From assembly GCF_907164915.1 (NCBI RefSeq), contig NC_061863.1:34321133-34385132 (forward strand): a stretch of 64,000 nt of DNA. The letters run 5' to 3'. The position numbers and the translations under genes are program-made. Shown in pieces: positions 22,389 through 34,860 of this stretch. Numbering within the stretch: the first letter of the stretch is position 1; every line of letters begins with the position of its first letter. Below the pieces are notes generated by a model. That model ran no database searches, had not been told where the DNA came from, and was given only the letters and a program-made list of their open reading frames with translations. The stretch is from Impatiens glandulifera. Its lineage: Eukaryota > Streptophyta > Magnoliopsida > Ericales > Balsaminaceae.

Positions 22389-23650
22389 TAGGGATGGCAA
22401 CAGGTACCTACCCGCTGGGTAGTGAAGTACCCATCCCCGAACCTGATTTTCATTTTAATACCTGATCCCGACCCCGAACTCGACGGGTATCTCTATTTGG
22501 ATCCCCATCCCCGATTTGTAGGGTACCCGATACCCGACGGGTACCCCATTACCCGATTAAAGTGTAAAATTATATTTATTATTTTTAAAATATACAAAAT
22601 ATTAAAAAAAATATTTTTTTAATTAACATATTCAGACTAAAATAATATTAAATTATTATAAATTAAATCTAATATCTTAACTAATATGTTATTACAAAAT
22701 ATAATTGACCAAAAAAATATTAATAAATATTGAATACTTAAACAACAATATCATTCATACTACATAATATAAATTCATTCATACCACAAAATATAAATAA
22801 ATAAACTTAAAACAGACACAACAATATATACTTAATTAAATATAAACTTCAAAATATTCATCAACAAGACAATTTTCTCACAAAAAAAAAACACATTCTT
22901 CTTGAAGCGAGTCTTGTAGAAGTTACATAAATGTCACATTTGTTACTGCTAAAACGGAAGAAGAAATTACAAAATAGAGATCGAAGATGAAGTTAATAAA
23001 TAAGTATAGGATTATAAAAGTTAAAGAACAATCATAACTTTATTAAATAATAAATAACATTAAACTAATAATATCGAAATTTGAAAAACTCAAATGAAAA
23101 CGTTACTTAATTGCATAATTATGTTGTAGATGTTGAACAAAAACTAGAAAAAATATTGAAGATAGAAGTTGAAGAATAAAACTAGAGAGAATGTTGAAGA
23201 TAGAAGTTGAAGAACAAAACTAGAGAATGTTGAATATAAAAGTTGAAATAAGGTTGAAAAAAAATAAAAAATTAAGATTAAAAGTCATGACTAATGAGAG
23301 AGAAACAATTATTAGAATGATATTGACGTGACTTATGGTTTTGGGTAAAGAGAAAATAAATACTATATTTATTGTATTGTATTGATGGTTAAAATAATGA
23401 TGGTTAAGATGTGGAATTTGAAAAGTTATTTAAATTTTAACAATATATATATATATATTAATATTCGGGTATCGGGTATCGGGTTTGGGTTTCCAACACT
23501 ACCCATCCCCGACCCCGAACCCGATCGGGTAACATTTTTTACTCCCCATCCCCGACCCCGACCCCGACCCCGAACCCGATTTTAAATACCCGAACCCGAT
23601 CATCGGGTACCCACGGGTATCGGATATACAGGTACCCATTGCCATCTCTA
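22389..23650. mobile_element. hAT-type non-autonomous element (hAT1)
   Basis: 1262 bp. The ends TAGGGATGGCAA and TTGCCATCTCTA are inverted repeats with one mismatch in 12. Flanking 8-bp target duplications are GTTCTTCG (22381-22388) and GTTCCTCG (23651-23658), one mismatch. Subterminal regions hold GGGTACCC/ACCCGA repeats (22410-22555 and 23465-23620), and the AT-rich middle has no transposase. It is inserted in Gypsy element D. Confidence 0.88.
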
Positions 23651-23756
23651 GTTCCTCGGTCGTTGACTCGGGAGTCTCGATCTCGGGTTTAGGATTATCA
23701 GTCCAAGGTTTGAATTTTTCAATCTCGAATCCTGGGAGTCTCGGTCGCATACAAAA

Positions 23757-24720
23757 TTTTGATCTTTCTTTAGTAGTTTCAATAATGGATGGCATGTCAT
23801 AGTAAGTTTGATAAATTGTCTAATGAATTGGATTTTTCCCAAAAACTCGTGGACCTCTCTTTCGTTATGAGGGTCGGCATAAACGTGATTTCTTCAATCT
23901 TAGAGAGATCAAATTTGATTACCCTCTGCGTGATTAATAAGCCTAGAATTTTACCAATGGTGACTACGAAGGTACATTTTTTCCGAGTTGAGTCTTAGCT
24001 GATATTTCCTAAATCATTGCATGAATCTTTCGAGGTTTAGCTAATGTTCTTTTCAATCCTTTGATTTGACAATCATGTCGTCGAAATATACTTCCATCTC
24101 TTTGTGGATCATGTCGTGAAGGATCATAGTGGCTTCCCTTTGATAGGTGGATCCGGCATTCTTAAGATCGAAGGTCATGACTCTATTACAGAAAGTTCCA
24201 ACTTCTATTATAAATGTGGTCTTTTCCTTGTCTTACGGGATGAATAGGATTTGGTTGTATCCTAAGAATTCGTCCATGAATAATAACAATTCATGACTGA
24301 CGGCATGATCGACTAGTATGTTGATGTGTGGTAGTGGGAAGTGATCTTTAAGGTTGTCCTTGTTTAAATCCCAATAGTTAGTCTACACATATGTAATCTT
24401 CCGTCTTTCTTCAGGATGAGGACTACATTGGAAATCTAGGTAGAATATTCTACTACCTTGAGAAATCTAACTTCGAGCTTCTTTCGGACTTCTTCTCGGA
24501 TTTTATTCACGACTTCCTCTTTCATTCGTTTGAACGTTTGTTTCACAGGCTTCGTGATAGGATATAGAGGAATTTGATGTCGTGTGATCCTTGGATCAAT
24601 GTATGGCATGTATTCATATGACCAGACGAAAACGTCCTTGTTGGCCTTCATCAACTCAACAATTTCCAAACGTTCTTGGGGTTTAAATTTGGCCAAGCAG
24701 TACGATTTAAGGATCGTCAA
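23757..24720 (-). pseudogene. pol: Element D reverse transcriptase, N-terminal part
   Basis: The open part (24720-24436) has the Gypsy RT entry motifs: KDVFVWSYEYMP, RITRHQIPL and KPVKQTFKRMKEEVV. Beyond it, several stops interrupt recognisable RT text (a GRLHMC segment, then FIRQFIKLTMTCHPLLKLLKK near 23800). The frame breaks off near 23757 before RNase H. Polymerase function is lost. Confidence 0.75.
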
Positions 24721-24737
24721 CCATGTTTAAATTGATT

Positions 24738-25082
24738 TCAATTGTCTTTTGCAGAGACAATCTCATCCTCAGTTTGTAAGAAGTGTTTGGTTTCGAAGTT
24801 CAAGTCAAAGTAAAATGAAAGATCATTTTTACTCATAGATTCAAAATCTACTTTTTTTATTACATTGAGGGATTTATTACATGTAAGAGTAGATGATCCA
24901 ACAAGATCATTATTCTTGAGTTTTTTACAATGTACAATATTTAACATCTCTCTACATAGGAGAGGAGAAAGAGTCATACTTTCATCGATCACAGTATCGA
25001 TGGATGAAAGGGAGTTGGTTTCTTGAGAACCAAGAGAGCTAGATTCTTCAGCAGAATCAACTTTCCTAGGAATCCCAACCAT
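24738..25082 (-). pseudogene. pol: Element D protease-RT linker
   Basis: Open frame of 114 codons between protease and RT, acidic and Ser-rich, without a domain I recognise. Position and strand fit the spacer between protease and RT in Tat-like Gypsy elements. Confidence 0.5.
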
Positions 25083-25637
25083 GTTTTGGAGGGCGTCTCA
25101 TCAATAATCTATTATTTTCCTAATCATGAAAATAGAAGAGTTGGTAAATATATTTTTAAATCATGTTTATAAAGGGTTCGGGAAAGTTAAAACAAAGGGT
25201 GTTTTTTCCCTCACGGATGAACTGTCCATTCAAGGTTAGAGGAACAATTATGTTTTGTTTGGCTATTCTTTTCGTGTAGATTTCTTTGAATCATGTAGGG
25301 ATGTATACTAGACCATTTCGATCCATTTTACAACATGGTTACGGGAATAATGTCATGCCTTTGGCGTTTGGGCCTAATCATATGCCCGAGAAATATCCCA
25401 TTTGATGCATCATTCTAATTGAAAAAGGCTAAATGTATTAAATTCAAGGTATTTGGATGAGTCTTTACCTTCTGAAAGGAATGTACATATCTCAAACCCG
25501 CTTAGTTCAACCTTAGGGGTGTATATGTGGGTAGACCCTAAGATTATTCTGGTGTCAATTACGTCGTTGACTATGATAACATGGTCATTGGCGATGAACC
25601 TAAGATTTTGGTGTAGGGTGGAGGCTAAAGCCTTGGC

Positions 25638-25997
25638 TTAATGAGGACATGGTCTTCCTAAGATCAATTTATAGGAAGGATACATGTTGATGACGCAAAA
25701 GTATACCTTGAAGGGGATGCCTACCACTCGAACGGTGCACTTGAAGCAACCCATAGGCTCAATGCGAGAGTTGTCGAAACCTTTGACACATAGGTCAAAT
25801 GGAATGATATTATCTCGAGATACACCTATCTTATCAAGAGTCCTGCAAGGATATATGTTAAGAGCGGATCCATTGTCTATTAAGACCATTAGAATGGTCT
25901 TTTCCTCTATTTTCACATAAATGTAGAGGGATTTATCATGATTTTTTTTGGCTAAGGGAAGATCCTTGTCTTCGAAACCAATAATGTTGTGTTGCAA
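25638..25997 (-). pseudogene. pol: Element D aspartic protease
   Basis: Retropepsin-like domain of about 120 residues: LYIYVKIEEKTILMVLIDNGS (active-site D in DNGSA), KGFDNSRIEPMG, then YKLILGRP. It would cleave the Gag-Pol precursor. The DNG variant and ILGRP ending are typical of Tat-lineage Gypsy. It is flanked by stops, so it is not part of a continuous polyprotein. Confidence 0.78.
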
Positions 25998-26099
25998 GGT
26001 AGCGGATATGATCCCTACTAGCTCTTCAAGGGTAGTGTTGGTAGAGACGTTAGCCTTTCTTAACTCATTGAGGACTTATTTCCTATACTCGATAAAGTA

Positions 26100-28271
26100 C
26101 ATCAGGATTTTCCAGATGGAAATGTTAGCATTTGTCCTTTATAGTTGATTAAGGAGACTGTCTCCTGGGATAAGAGCTCTAGGCTCATCCTCCCTTATGG
26201 TTCCAAGAGGAAGCTAGGAGGTAGAAAATCCGTTTCACCACGTGTTGCCGCAATATCAATCGGGTAATATATGTGGGCAGTCGTGTTTGACTTCCACCAT
26301 TCAGAAGTCTCATCTGAGTAGGATTTGGACTTCTCTTTGGGCCAAGGATCAATCATGTTATGAATTAGGTCCAATAACATATTGTAGTCAAAATATGTTT
26401 TATTAGTGGTAAGAATGTCTACCTTATGATCTAGTAGCAGATTCTTTGCTATTTATGGCTTAGTAATCACGTTTTCATCGATCAATTCCTGAAATTGGTG
26501 TTTCATGGCACTAAATTGTTAGTAGTATGGCCCTTTTGTTGGTGATAGTAACACCAACTGTTCTTGTGTTTTCCCAAGAAAGGTCTGTCTGTTCTTGGAG
26601 AAAGTAGTTTGACGAGATTCTCCTCTTGGAGAATCTTCATCACTTGACTTAAAGGCATCCCTAGGTCGTCAAAGACTTTAGGGGGTTTAGGTACCTTTAG
26701 AGGTGTGTCCTTGGTAGTAGTAGTTGTTTTTACTTTGGGCAGTGGAGACTACTTGGACTCGCCTTTTGAGGTGATTGCTGCTGCTAGGCAACGGTTACCT
26801 AGTGCACTTGCGTCTTTTTCTTTATCGGGAAACTACTTGAAGGTGGAGTATCATTGACAACCTTTCTCTCTTTTCCTTTCTTCTCGATATCGTCCTCGAG
26901 GTTAATACCGGTTTGTAGCAATTTTTTCATTGTTTGAAAAGTTTTGACGACTAGTCTAATAGAATATTGTCCGTTAACGTTTTTAAAATCATTTTAATTC
27001 AATGTTGTTTATTCGGGAGGGAATTGATTTCCTCAACGACAACTTTCCATTGTTCGATAAACATGGAGAATTTTCCATTTCCCCAATGTTTGATCTTCTT
27101 CAACCTTTTTTCTGGTCGTTCAAGGTTAAGATACATTTATAAACGTTTTATGAACGCCGCAGCCACTTCTTCAATGCTTTGTAGATATACTATCTTTTGT
27201 TGGTGATACCAACGTAGAGAAGCAAAATCAAGATACTAGGGGAATAAATGGAGAACAGTTAGTTTTCTGAGTTTTAATGGGGTCATTGCGGAAGCATAGA
27301 TTTTGAAAAAGATAGACGGATTGTTTTTTCCTATGTTAGACAAATCTGAAAGTTTGACGCCTACTGAAATAACTACTCGTTCGACAGCTTTTATAACATT
27401 ATTCCAGTCATGATGCTCTTCAGTGCTTTTTTCCCTTGACTAATTCGTTTATATAAGCTTTCTTATATACCTGCTTGGCTTGAACTTGAGCCATTTGGCA
27501 TTTATATTTCGTTAAAGGTGATTGGTCAATCGATAAAACTTGTTTTTCTTGTGAATCTAAAGGTTAATTACTTACTCATGTTGTACCCGTGTATTTTGGT
27601 CGATATCCTCTTCGGAGTCATCATAGAGAGAGACTTCTTCTTGAACTTTTTGATTAGGAGGACGGGGGTTAATGTGAGTTACTATAGCCGAGATTACATG
27701 GCTAGGTAAACGAGGAGAAGGATGGATTTTCTAAGATGTAGACGAAATTTTCTAATTAGCTAAAGAAGTTATGATCAAAGCTGTCAAAAGTGCGAGTTAA
27801 CTCGTAAACTCCTTCGAGTTTGCGAGTTACCCTAACAAAAACGAGTTACGAATCAAATAAACTAGTTTTTAAACAAAATCGTAGTTAAATCGTGATTTAA
27901 CTCATTGAAATCGATAAACGCGATAAAATTAGTATAAATGGACGATTTTACCTTAAAAATTTCTTTCCCGATACTTGGTCCGTAGATCTATAAATGAGAG
28001 TAAAGAAGTTTTGTGAAGGTCATAAGAGATGACAATGTGAATGAATAAAAGAGAAGACCTATGAAGAAGGAGGCTATTAAGAGTAAGATTTGAGAAAAAT
28101 GTCTTTGAAGAAGAGCCAGAGCCGCAGCGGCCTCCATTGATGGAGAAAATAAAGAGAGAACGAAAATATAAAAGATGAATAATTAGGGTTTCTTAAACTA
28201 AAATATCACGGTTCACAATAAATAATAACATGATATATATTTATTATTCTATATTTTATTAATATTTATTA

Positions 28272-28311
<40 letters not shown>

Positions 28312-28726
28312 TAAACAATAATATTTTTTTAAATTTAATAAATAATATTTTTTATCTTTAATTTATATATATAAATAATTTAATATTATAAAAATTTTAA
28401 ACAAAATTTTAAACGGAAGATTTCCGTATATGACATGTTTATATAGGTCAGTTATAAATGAAGAATTATAAATTTGTTAAATATTTTAGAGTTTATTCAT
28501 TTTTTATTTATTAAATAAAATAAGTTTTAAGTAAATTCTTGCGATTTTATGTAAAATCTAGATTTTACGAATTTATATATGTAAAACGATTTTACCTAAA
28601 TTCTCGATTTTAACAGCCTTGGTTGTGATCAATGCGAGTTGCTCCATTACTTGATGTAGAGTTTCCTTCATTTCTTTAAAATCGACCGCTGAGACTGATT
28701 CAAGTATTGATGGTTCATCGACCATC
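26100..28726 (-). pseudogene. gag: Element D gag region, heavily decayed
   Basis: Many stops. Recognisable pieces include KGH near 26540 and IDPWPKEKSKSYSDE near 26340 (gag-protease junction). The N-terminus lies near 28724-28630 (VDEPSILESVSAVDFKEMKE). hAT2 (27776-28621) splits the N-terminal part after about 33 codons. Gag identity is inferred from position upstream of the protease. Confidence 0.5.
27776..28621. mobile_element. hAT-type non-autonomous element (hAT2)
   Basis: 846 bp. Terminal inverted repeats CAAAGCTGTCAAAA and TTTTAACAGCCTTG (two mismatches in 14) and 8-bp duplications GTTATGAT (27768-27775) and GTTGTGAT (28622-28629). The interior has repeated GCGAGTTA/AACTCG near the left end and an (AT)n run near 28280-28308; there is no transposase. 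Confidence 0.85.
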
Positions 28727-28749
28727 TGGTGGCATATTAAACGTTCGGT

Positions 28750-29060
28750 TTATCGGTCGAGGTGATCGTTGAAACTAACATAGGACTAGGTTTCTCGGTC
28801 GAGGTGTATAAATCTCTCGGTCTGGGGATAGCCTTGAGCTCTCGGTCCTTGGTCTCGGAAGTCTCGATCTCAGGTCTGGTATTCTCAGTCCTAGGTTTGG
28901 ATTTCTCGGTCCCGAATCCTGGAATTTCGGTCGTATGTCAAACCTCTCGGTCCTATGTGAGAATCCCCTGTCGGATTTCTCGGTCCGAACCCATGATCCT
29001 CAACTCACGGGCCTCGGTCCTCAAGTACACTAAGAACATAATTTTAAAATTTGATTTTTT
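28750..29060. repeat. CTCGGTC-rich repeat beside element D gag
   Basis: Repeated TCTCGGTC phrases such as CTCGGTCGAGGTGTATAAA, matched in order by 22250-22388 joined to 23659-23757 on the other side of the element body. It is probably the same part of the two LTRs or UTRs of element D. Confidence 0.6.
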
Positions 29061-29243
29061 AGCTCCGATTATTTAATCCAAGAGCTTGGGTAGCTTCACA
29101 AAGCTACCATAACAAATTCATCATCATCTCAAGGTATGGATCGACTTGGATGATGATCAATTTGTTCAAAACAGTTTTTGATCAAAAACTGGGTTTTTTT
29201 TTATTTTAAGGTTGTTTTGGAGTGAAATGAGCTATGCAATAGC

Positions 29244-29848
29244 TAAGGGTGGGTCAGTACGGTATACCTTAATATTTTATCCATACCTTATATCTTACCG
29301 AAAATTTTGGTATGCAAAAAATGCATACCTTTACATTACCTTGATTTTGGTATACCTTGATTTTGATATACCTTAATTTCGGTATACAAAAAATTTAAAT
29401 CTTTACCTTACCTTGATTTCGGTATACCTTAATTTCGATACGGTATCGGTATTATACTTTTGATACATAAAAAACATATGAACTTAAAAAAAAAACAATC
29501 TCATCGGAAAGGTAGAGATTACATATATTGAATAATATTTCAGTATAATTATATTTTGATATTATTCGAAAATTATATTTCTATAATTAAATTAATATCA
29601 AATATATTTAATTATTTCCTGATAAATATTATGTATATATATATTATATATTAACTTATAAATACTATTTCGATATATCTCGATATATAAAAAATTTTAA
29701 AAATCTCATACATTTACCTTATCAATAATTTCGGTATCGGTATCATACTTTATATTTTTTCGGTATACCTTAAAAATCGATATTTTCGATATATTGCGGT
29801 ATGATATTTTCGATATATCTTTAATATCGGTAATTTTTCCCATCCTTA
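29244..29848. mobile_element. hAT-type MITE (hAT3)
   Basis: 605 bp. Ends TAAGGGTGGG and CCCATCCTTA are inverted repeats (one mismatch in 10). Flanking 8-bp copies are GCAATAGC (29236-29243) and ACAATAGC (29849-29856). The interior is built from GGTATACCTTAATTTCGGTATACC-like palindromic repeats and has no coding capacity. Confidence 0.82.
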
Positions 29849-29856
29849 ACAATAGC

Positions 29857-32800
29857 TTCCCTATATCACATATACTTTATTGGTACCAAAAAAGAACACT
29901 TACTATTCATTTTGACCAATTCAAGAATATCAAAAATTATTTTATTTGAAAATTTTGAATTTGATCAAACATGATCATGATTGATAAAAATGATCCAAAT
30001 AGTTGTCCAACATCATTACAATTATGTTGGGAAAGTTTTTGGACTGTGTTTTGATCGAATTAACCCAAGAAAAACAGACCCGTTTTTTTATATTTTGAAA
30101 ATTCAAATTTGAGTTTTTGTTTATTAGATTGATTCATCGATTTTATGCTATCCAAATAGTTTCTAAATGATCTTAGGATCAATATTCAATCATCAAATCA
30201 CATAAATAGAAAGCATACAAGCTTCTATAATTTGAAATATAAAAATTTCAAATAAAACTGTAAATATGAATTTAAGTATGATAGGAACCTTACCAATGAT
30301 TGGAGAACACTCCTTGATCCTTATGGAAGATTTTTAGATGCACAGATCCGAGCTTCCAAGCCTTAATGGCGGATTTCGAATTTCTTCGATTTAAGAGGGT
30401 TGTGTTGGTAGTTTAGCTTCAGAATCAATTGGGAAGGGTATTTATACTTCTCCTATATCGGTTCACGAAGCTTAGTGGCCTGAATAAGCCAAAAATACAT
30501 TTAATGTATTTTGGCTGTTCTTTAGTCAAGTCGTCGGAGTAGGCTGTGACGAGGCCTACAAGCATAGGGAGAATGATCATGATTTTAACATGATCATTTT
30601 GACTTTTGAACAGGTCAAAACCATAAACAAATGGTTGAGTTCCAAAAGACCAAGATCGATTTGTGTTCTTCATGCTTATTTGCTCGAGGATCGCGATGAA
30701 AACGAAGAACATGGCCAAAATGACGTCGTTTGGCATTCCGTCAAGCGTTGGCATTTTCGGCTAACGGGGTTGACGTCCCGTTAGTTGATCTGGTTCTCCT
30801 CGCGCAAGCTCTTCCCCGGCTACAAATGACTACGCGAAAGATTCTAGTGCGTTGGATGAGGACATGGAGTTCATCTGATGAAAACGGTTTCTGCTACACT
30901 GAAATCTTTTATTTTCGACTACAATCGATTACATATTTTTTTATTTTAAATTTAAGGGTTTGGTTGAAATTGATTTTATTTAACCTTTTGTCTTTAATTT
31001 TGATCTTTTCAAATACACAAAACATTAAAATAAATACGGCAAATATTTTACAAATTTATTTTAATTTGTTTTTGTATATTTTTAGGATTTAAATAAATAA
31101 TTCCTTTAGCTGAATTTAATACAAAATTCATTCTAAATTATTTATTTTTATCCTTTATTTTTTTCTAAAATTATTTTGAGACATTATGAGTACAAAATGT
31201 ATCCTGAATAATTTTATTTTTTATTTTGGACTTAACTCTTAATTAATTTGATTAATTAACACATTAATTAATCATAATTAATTATTTTAAATAGATTTTT
31301 GATCATGGGGTTAATTATTTTGATCTTATTTATTTAAAAATAATTCAAAATAATTATTTTAATATTATAAATTGGAATGTGATTTTTTAGTGCTTACAAT
31401 ATATAAATATATATATATATATATAAATATAAATATATATATATATATTGTACAAAAGTCACATAATCAAATAATTTTCATTGTCATGATTATATATATA
31501 ATTGTCACATTAACTTTTAATCGAAGTATGATTCATTTTTCATATTATTATTATAAAATTTGTTATAAGTCATACAAAAACTTTATAAACTTTATTTTTC
31601 ATCTATTTCAGAAAATCTTTTTGAAAACATTGGTTCTTCAAATTCTTATGAAAATAATGTTAATGAAATGACATATTTTTTGATTTCAAAATCGTCAAAT
31701 TTGAAATATCGATTTGAACACTAACTCAGTAAATATAAATAAGATATATTTTTGTTATTTTATTTCTTTTTATAAAGTTGCACAACTTTATCTTTTTATA
31801 GAGAACATGTTTCTGTAACAATAAATTATCTTTTTATTTATCATAATATACACAGTAAAATTTGTGTTATTATCAATTAATATATTTGTCCCCACATTGG
31901 TGTTAGTATCATTTTAAATAACACATATGTGTGAATTAAATTAATATTTTTCTAATCAAGAGATTGTCACACAAGTTTTTAACAAAAAAAAAAATTTATA
32001 CTTAATATTCAATAAATAAGATAAATATTATTGTGAATTTTAAATGAATAACTCATTCATACATAATTTCTATACAAGAGATAAAAATGTTTATTTATAT
32101 TTATCATTCTTTATATAATCTCTACATAAGAAATTAAAATATTAATTAGTTAAAATATTATTTTTATAAAAGAAATATAATATTTAATCAAATAAATATT
32201 CACGATATCACATGGTTTCTAAAAAAGAAATCATAATATTTCAAACATTTTTGAACGAAGTCGCTTAAAAATTTATTTTTGAAGTTGAAGATCCTAGTTT
32301 ATATTCCTTCAACAAAACAATGCCAAAATTGAGCATTTTGGGCATTTTTTTAAGTAAGGCATGCCTGGCGTCAACATGACATTGTCCGGTCATTTAAAAA
32401 TCCTTGGACGCATGGGAGCTCCTAGGATTAATGTCGTTGACTTGGTCTTAACCCGAACTATTTGACTCGATTTTGACTCTTTTGCTCTTTTAAAACCCTT
32501 CTGTCCAAAATTACATATAACAATAGTACACATAAAATTCATATTTTTTCGAACTGGTTAATCTGAAGATGTCTGGTCATCCATAATTTTAGTATTTTAT
32601 GAAAATTGGCATTTGGATCGCTCTTCAAGGGCAATTTTAAGCCATTTTTGAAAAATATTTTTGATTTTTATTTTTCCGAACTAATAATAAAAAATTATCT
32701 GCATACTAGACCTGAAAGAATCATTTTAATTTGGGGGTGTAAAAAGTTGGTGTTTATACGCTGATCACGTCTCAACTTCAATAATATCTCTATCTTATTT

Positions 32801-34164
32801 AGAATCTCCGAAGAGGTTTTCCAAAGACTAAATCAATATAGCCGATATTATTCTATTATTGTTTCTTAATTTCCTTGATGCTATGTGTCCATCTATACAA
32901 AAAAAAAATTGCTTTTGCATATGAATGTTATGACATGTGGGAATGCACGCCATATCCACTATGTCGATTTGGGTCTAAGTCTAAATTTAAATCTCGACAA
33001 TTGGATTAGCAACACCCGTCAGATGACCTGTGATCTCCATGAGGGACTATATATTGCCCGTACTTTTCTCGCATATTTCCTTTCACATTTTATTATTCTT
33101 AGAGAATGAATCAACCAAAAAGTCAAGTTATTTGCAGTTTTTGCTAACATCTCAATTTATCGATACTCGCAAGCACCAATAAAATTTCAATCGATATCCT
33201 CAATGAACGAATTCACCCATTTAATTCTACAAACAAATTAAGTTATTTTAGGAGAAAACTTATGAAAAGAACTGATAAGTCATTTGCTAAGAGTAGAATC
33301 TCAATAGCCCATAGTATTTTAATCACGTAAATCATCTCTTTGTCATGTCGTATAGTATTCAAGAATGAAGTTATTAATCCTCTCCACCAACCCGAAGCTC
33401 TTAACACTTACATGTTAAATGATGTTTTTTATTCCTCTTTTTATCCGGTTTACATTTACAAAATTTAAGATAGTGGGATAATGTTTTATTTATGAACATC
33501 TTGTTTTTACTACTTCTATTGCCTCCAATGATTATGTGAATTCCTTATGTCCCTTCGTACGACAGCTCATGTGTATCTCCCTCCTATTAAAATTGTGACA
33601 TCAACATTTACTAACGTTGCACACTCTCTCGAGTCTTTCAGAACCGAGATCTTTTGAATTTTCACAATCTCAACATAAACCATATTTTTATGAAATTTAT
33701 TCTACATCTATTTTAGTAGCATAAAAATAGGTTATTCCTCGACATCATATCATCGAAATTCTTCATCAGCATTCACCAAAGTCTCAGCCTCGTATACATT
33801 AGAATTGAAACTACTTAGTTCAGAAATGAAACTCACACCAATATCATCATACGACCTAACCTTTTCAGCAATAGGTGACTCCAATGAAGACTCTTACTGA
33901 ACAACATCAATAGAAAAAAAAGCAGCAAAACAACTAAACTCGATAGCTAGATGTTTCACAAAATTAATGAATGTTCCCAAGGAGACCACACTTTCCGATC
34001 AACAATTTTATCTTTTCTTGTTTTTCCCATGACTATAAGATTACAGGTTACCATGGGACAGATTCAGGATTTGGAATTATGTGGGCTTCAAAAGTAAAAG
34101 TAAACATTTGTAAATATTCATAAAATTGTGAATTAGATTGAAAAAATTAGAAAAATAAGGAGTA
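29857..34164. other. AT-rich intergenic sequence, no supported gene
   Basis: 29857-30420 and 30930-32730 are AT-rich, with (AT)n near 31395-31450. A more GC-balanced island at 30425-30930 includes a minus-strand TATAAATA at about 30440; it might be the promoter part of a Gypsy LTR, unproven. 32760-33950 contains long plus-strand coding-like stretches with stops that I cannot assign to a family. The open frame at 32885-33109 belongs to that stretch and is not supported alone. Confidence 0.45.
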
Positions 34165-34189
34165 CACTGGTGAAAAAGGGGTAAAAAAC

Positions 34190-34860
34190 GAGACTAAAAA
34201 TTCTCGGTTTTGACCCTATAACTTTTGGTATAGACCCAATACCGAAAGTTTAGGTAACTCTCGTCATCTCTCAGTATTGACTCTTTCGTTAAAAACAAAT
34301 GGGCGTTTACCGAGAGATATCGTAGAGTTTTCCGTTTAGATACCCGAGAGTAAAACCGAGAGTTAATTGGAAAACTTTCGGTTTTTCCCTTTGGAATAAA
34401 ACTGAGAGTTTTCTAATCAACTTTCGGTTTTGCTCATAAGGGAAAAACCGAAAGTTAATTAGATAACTTTCGGTTTTGCTCATAAGGGAAAAACCGAGAG
34501 TTAATTGGAAAACTTTCGGTTTTCCCTTCGGAGTAAAACCGAAAGTTAATTGTAAAACTTTCGGGTTTTCTCTTATGAGCAAAACCGAAAGTTTTCTAAT
34601 TAACTTTCGGTTTTCCCCTTTTGAGTAAAACCGAAAGTTAATTAGAAAACTCTCGGTTTTTCCCTTATGAGCAAAACCGAAAGTTATCTAATTAACTTTC
34701 GTTTTTTCCCTTTGGATGAAACCGAAAGTTAATTGGAAAACATTCGGTTTTCATCCAAAGGGAAAAAACGAAAGTTTTCTAATTAACTCTCGGTTTTTGT
34801 TTAGATAGAAAATCCGAAAGTTTTCCAATTAACTCTCGGTTTTTCCCTATAAAATGAACA
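34190..34860. repeat. CACTA subterminal repeats, left end
   Basis: More than twenty copies of CCGAAAGTT and its complement, in head-to-head pairs separated by AATTAGAAA and short CCCTTTGGA/CTTATGAGC linkers. Subterminal motifs are the binding sites of TnpA in En/Spm. Confidence 0.85.

Larger units (their letters stand above)
21306..28726 (-). mobile_element. Decayed Ty3/Gypsy Tat-like element D
   Basis: Minus strand from gag start near 28724 to RT breaking off near 23757, with protease, linker and RT in Gypsy order. The protease signature (IDNGSALNIYP and LILGRP) is of the Tat/Ogre kind. RNase H and integrase are missing: at 23757 RT passes directly into CTCGGTC-rich sequence (22130-22388 plus 23659-23757), which reappears beside the gag start at 28750-29060 and is probably LTR or UTR. 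The left limit is uncertain; TGTAACCCCCGGG at 21306 looks like an LTR end, but no partner was found. Two hAT-type elements interrupt it. Confidence 0.65.

Noticed and set aside
34307..34582. Repeat protein in CACTA end
   Set aside because: Frame through subterminal repeats, not a gene.
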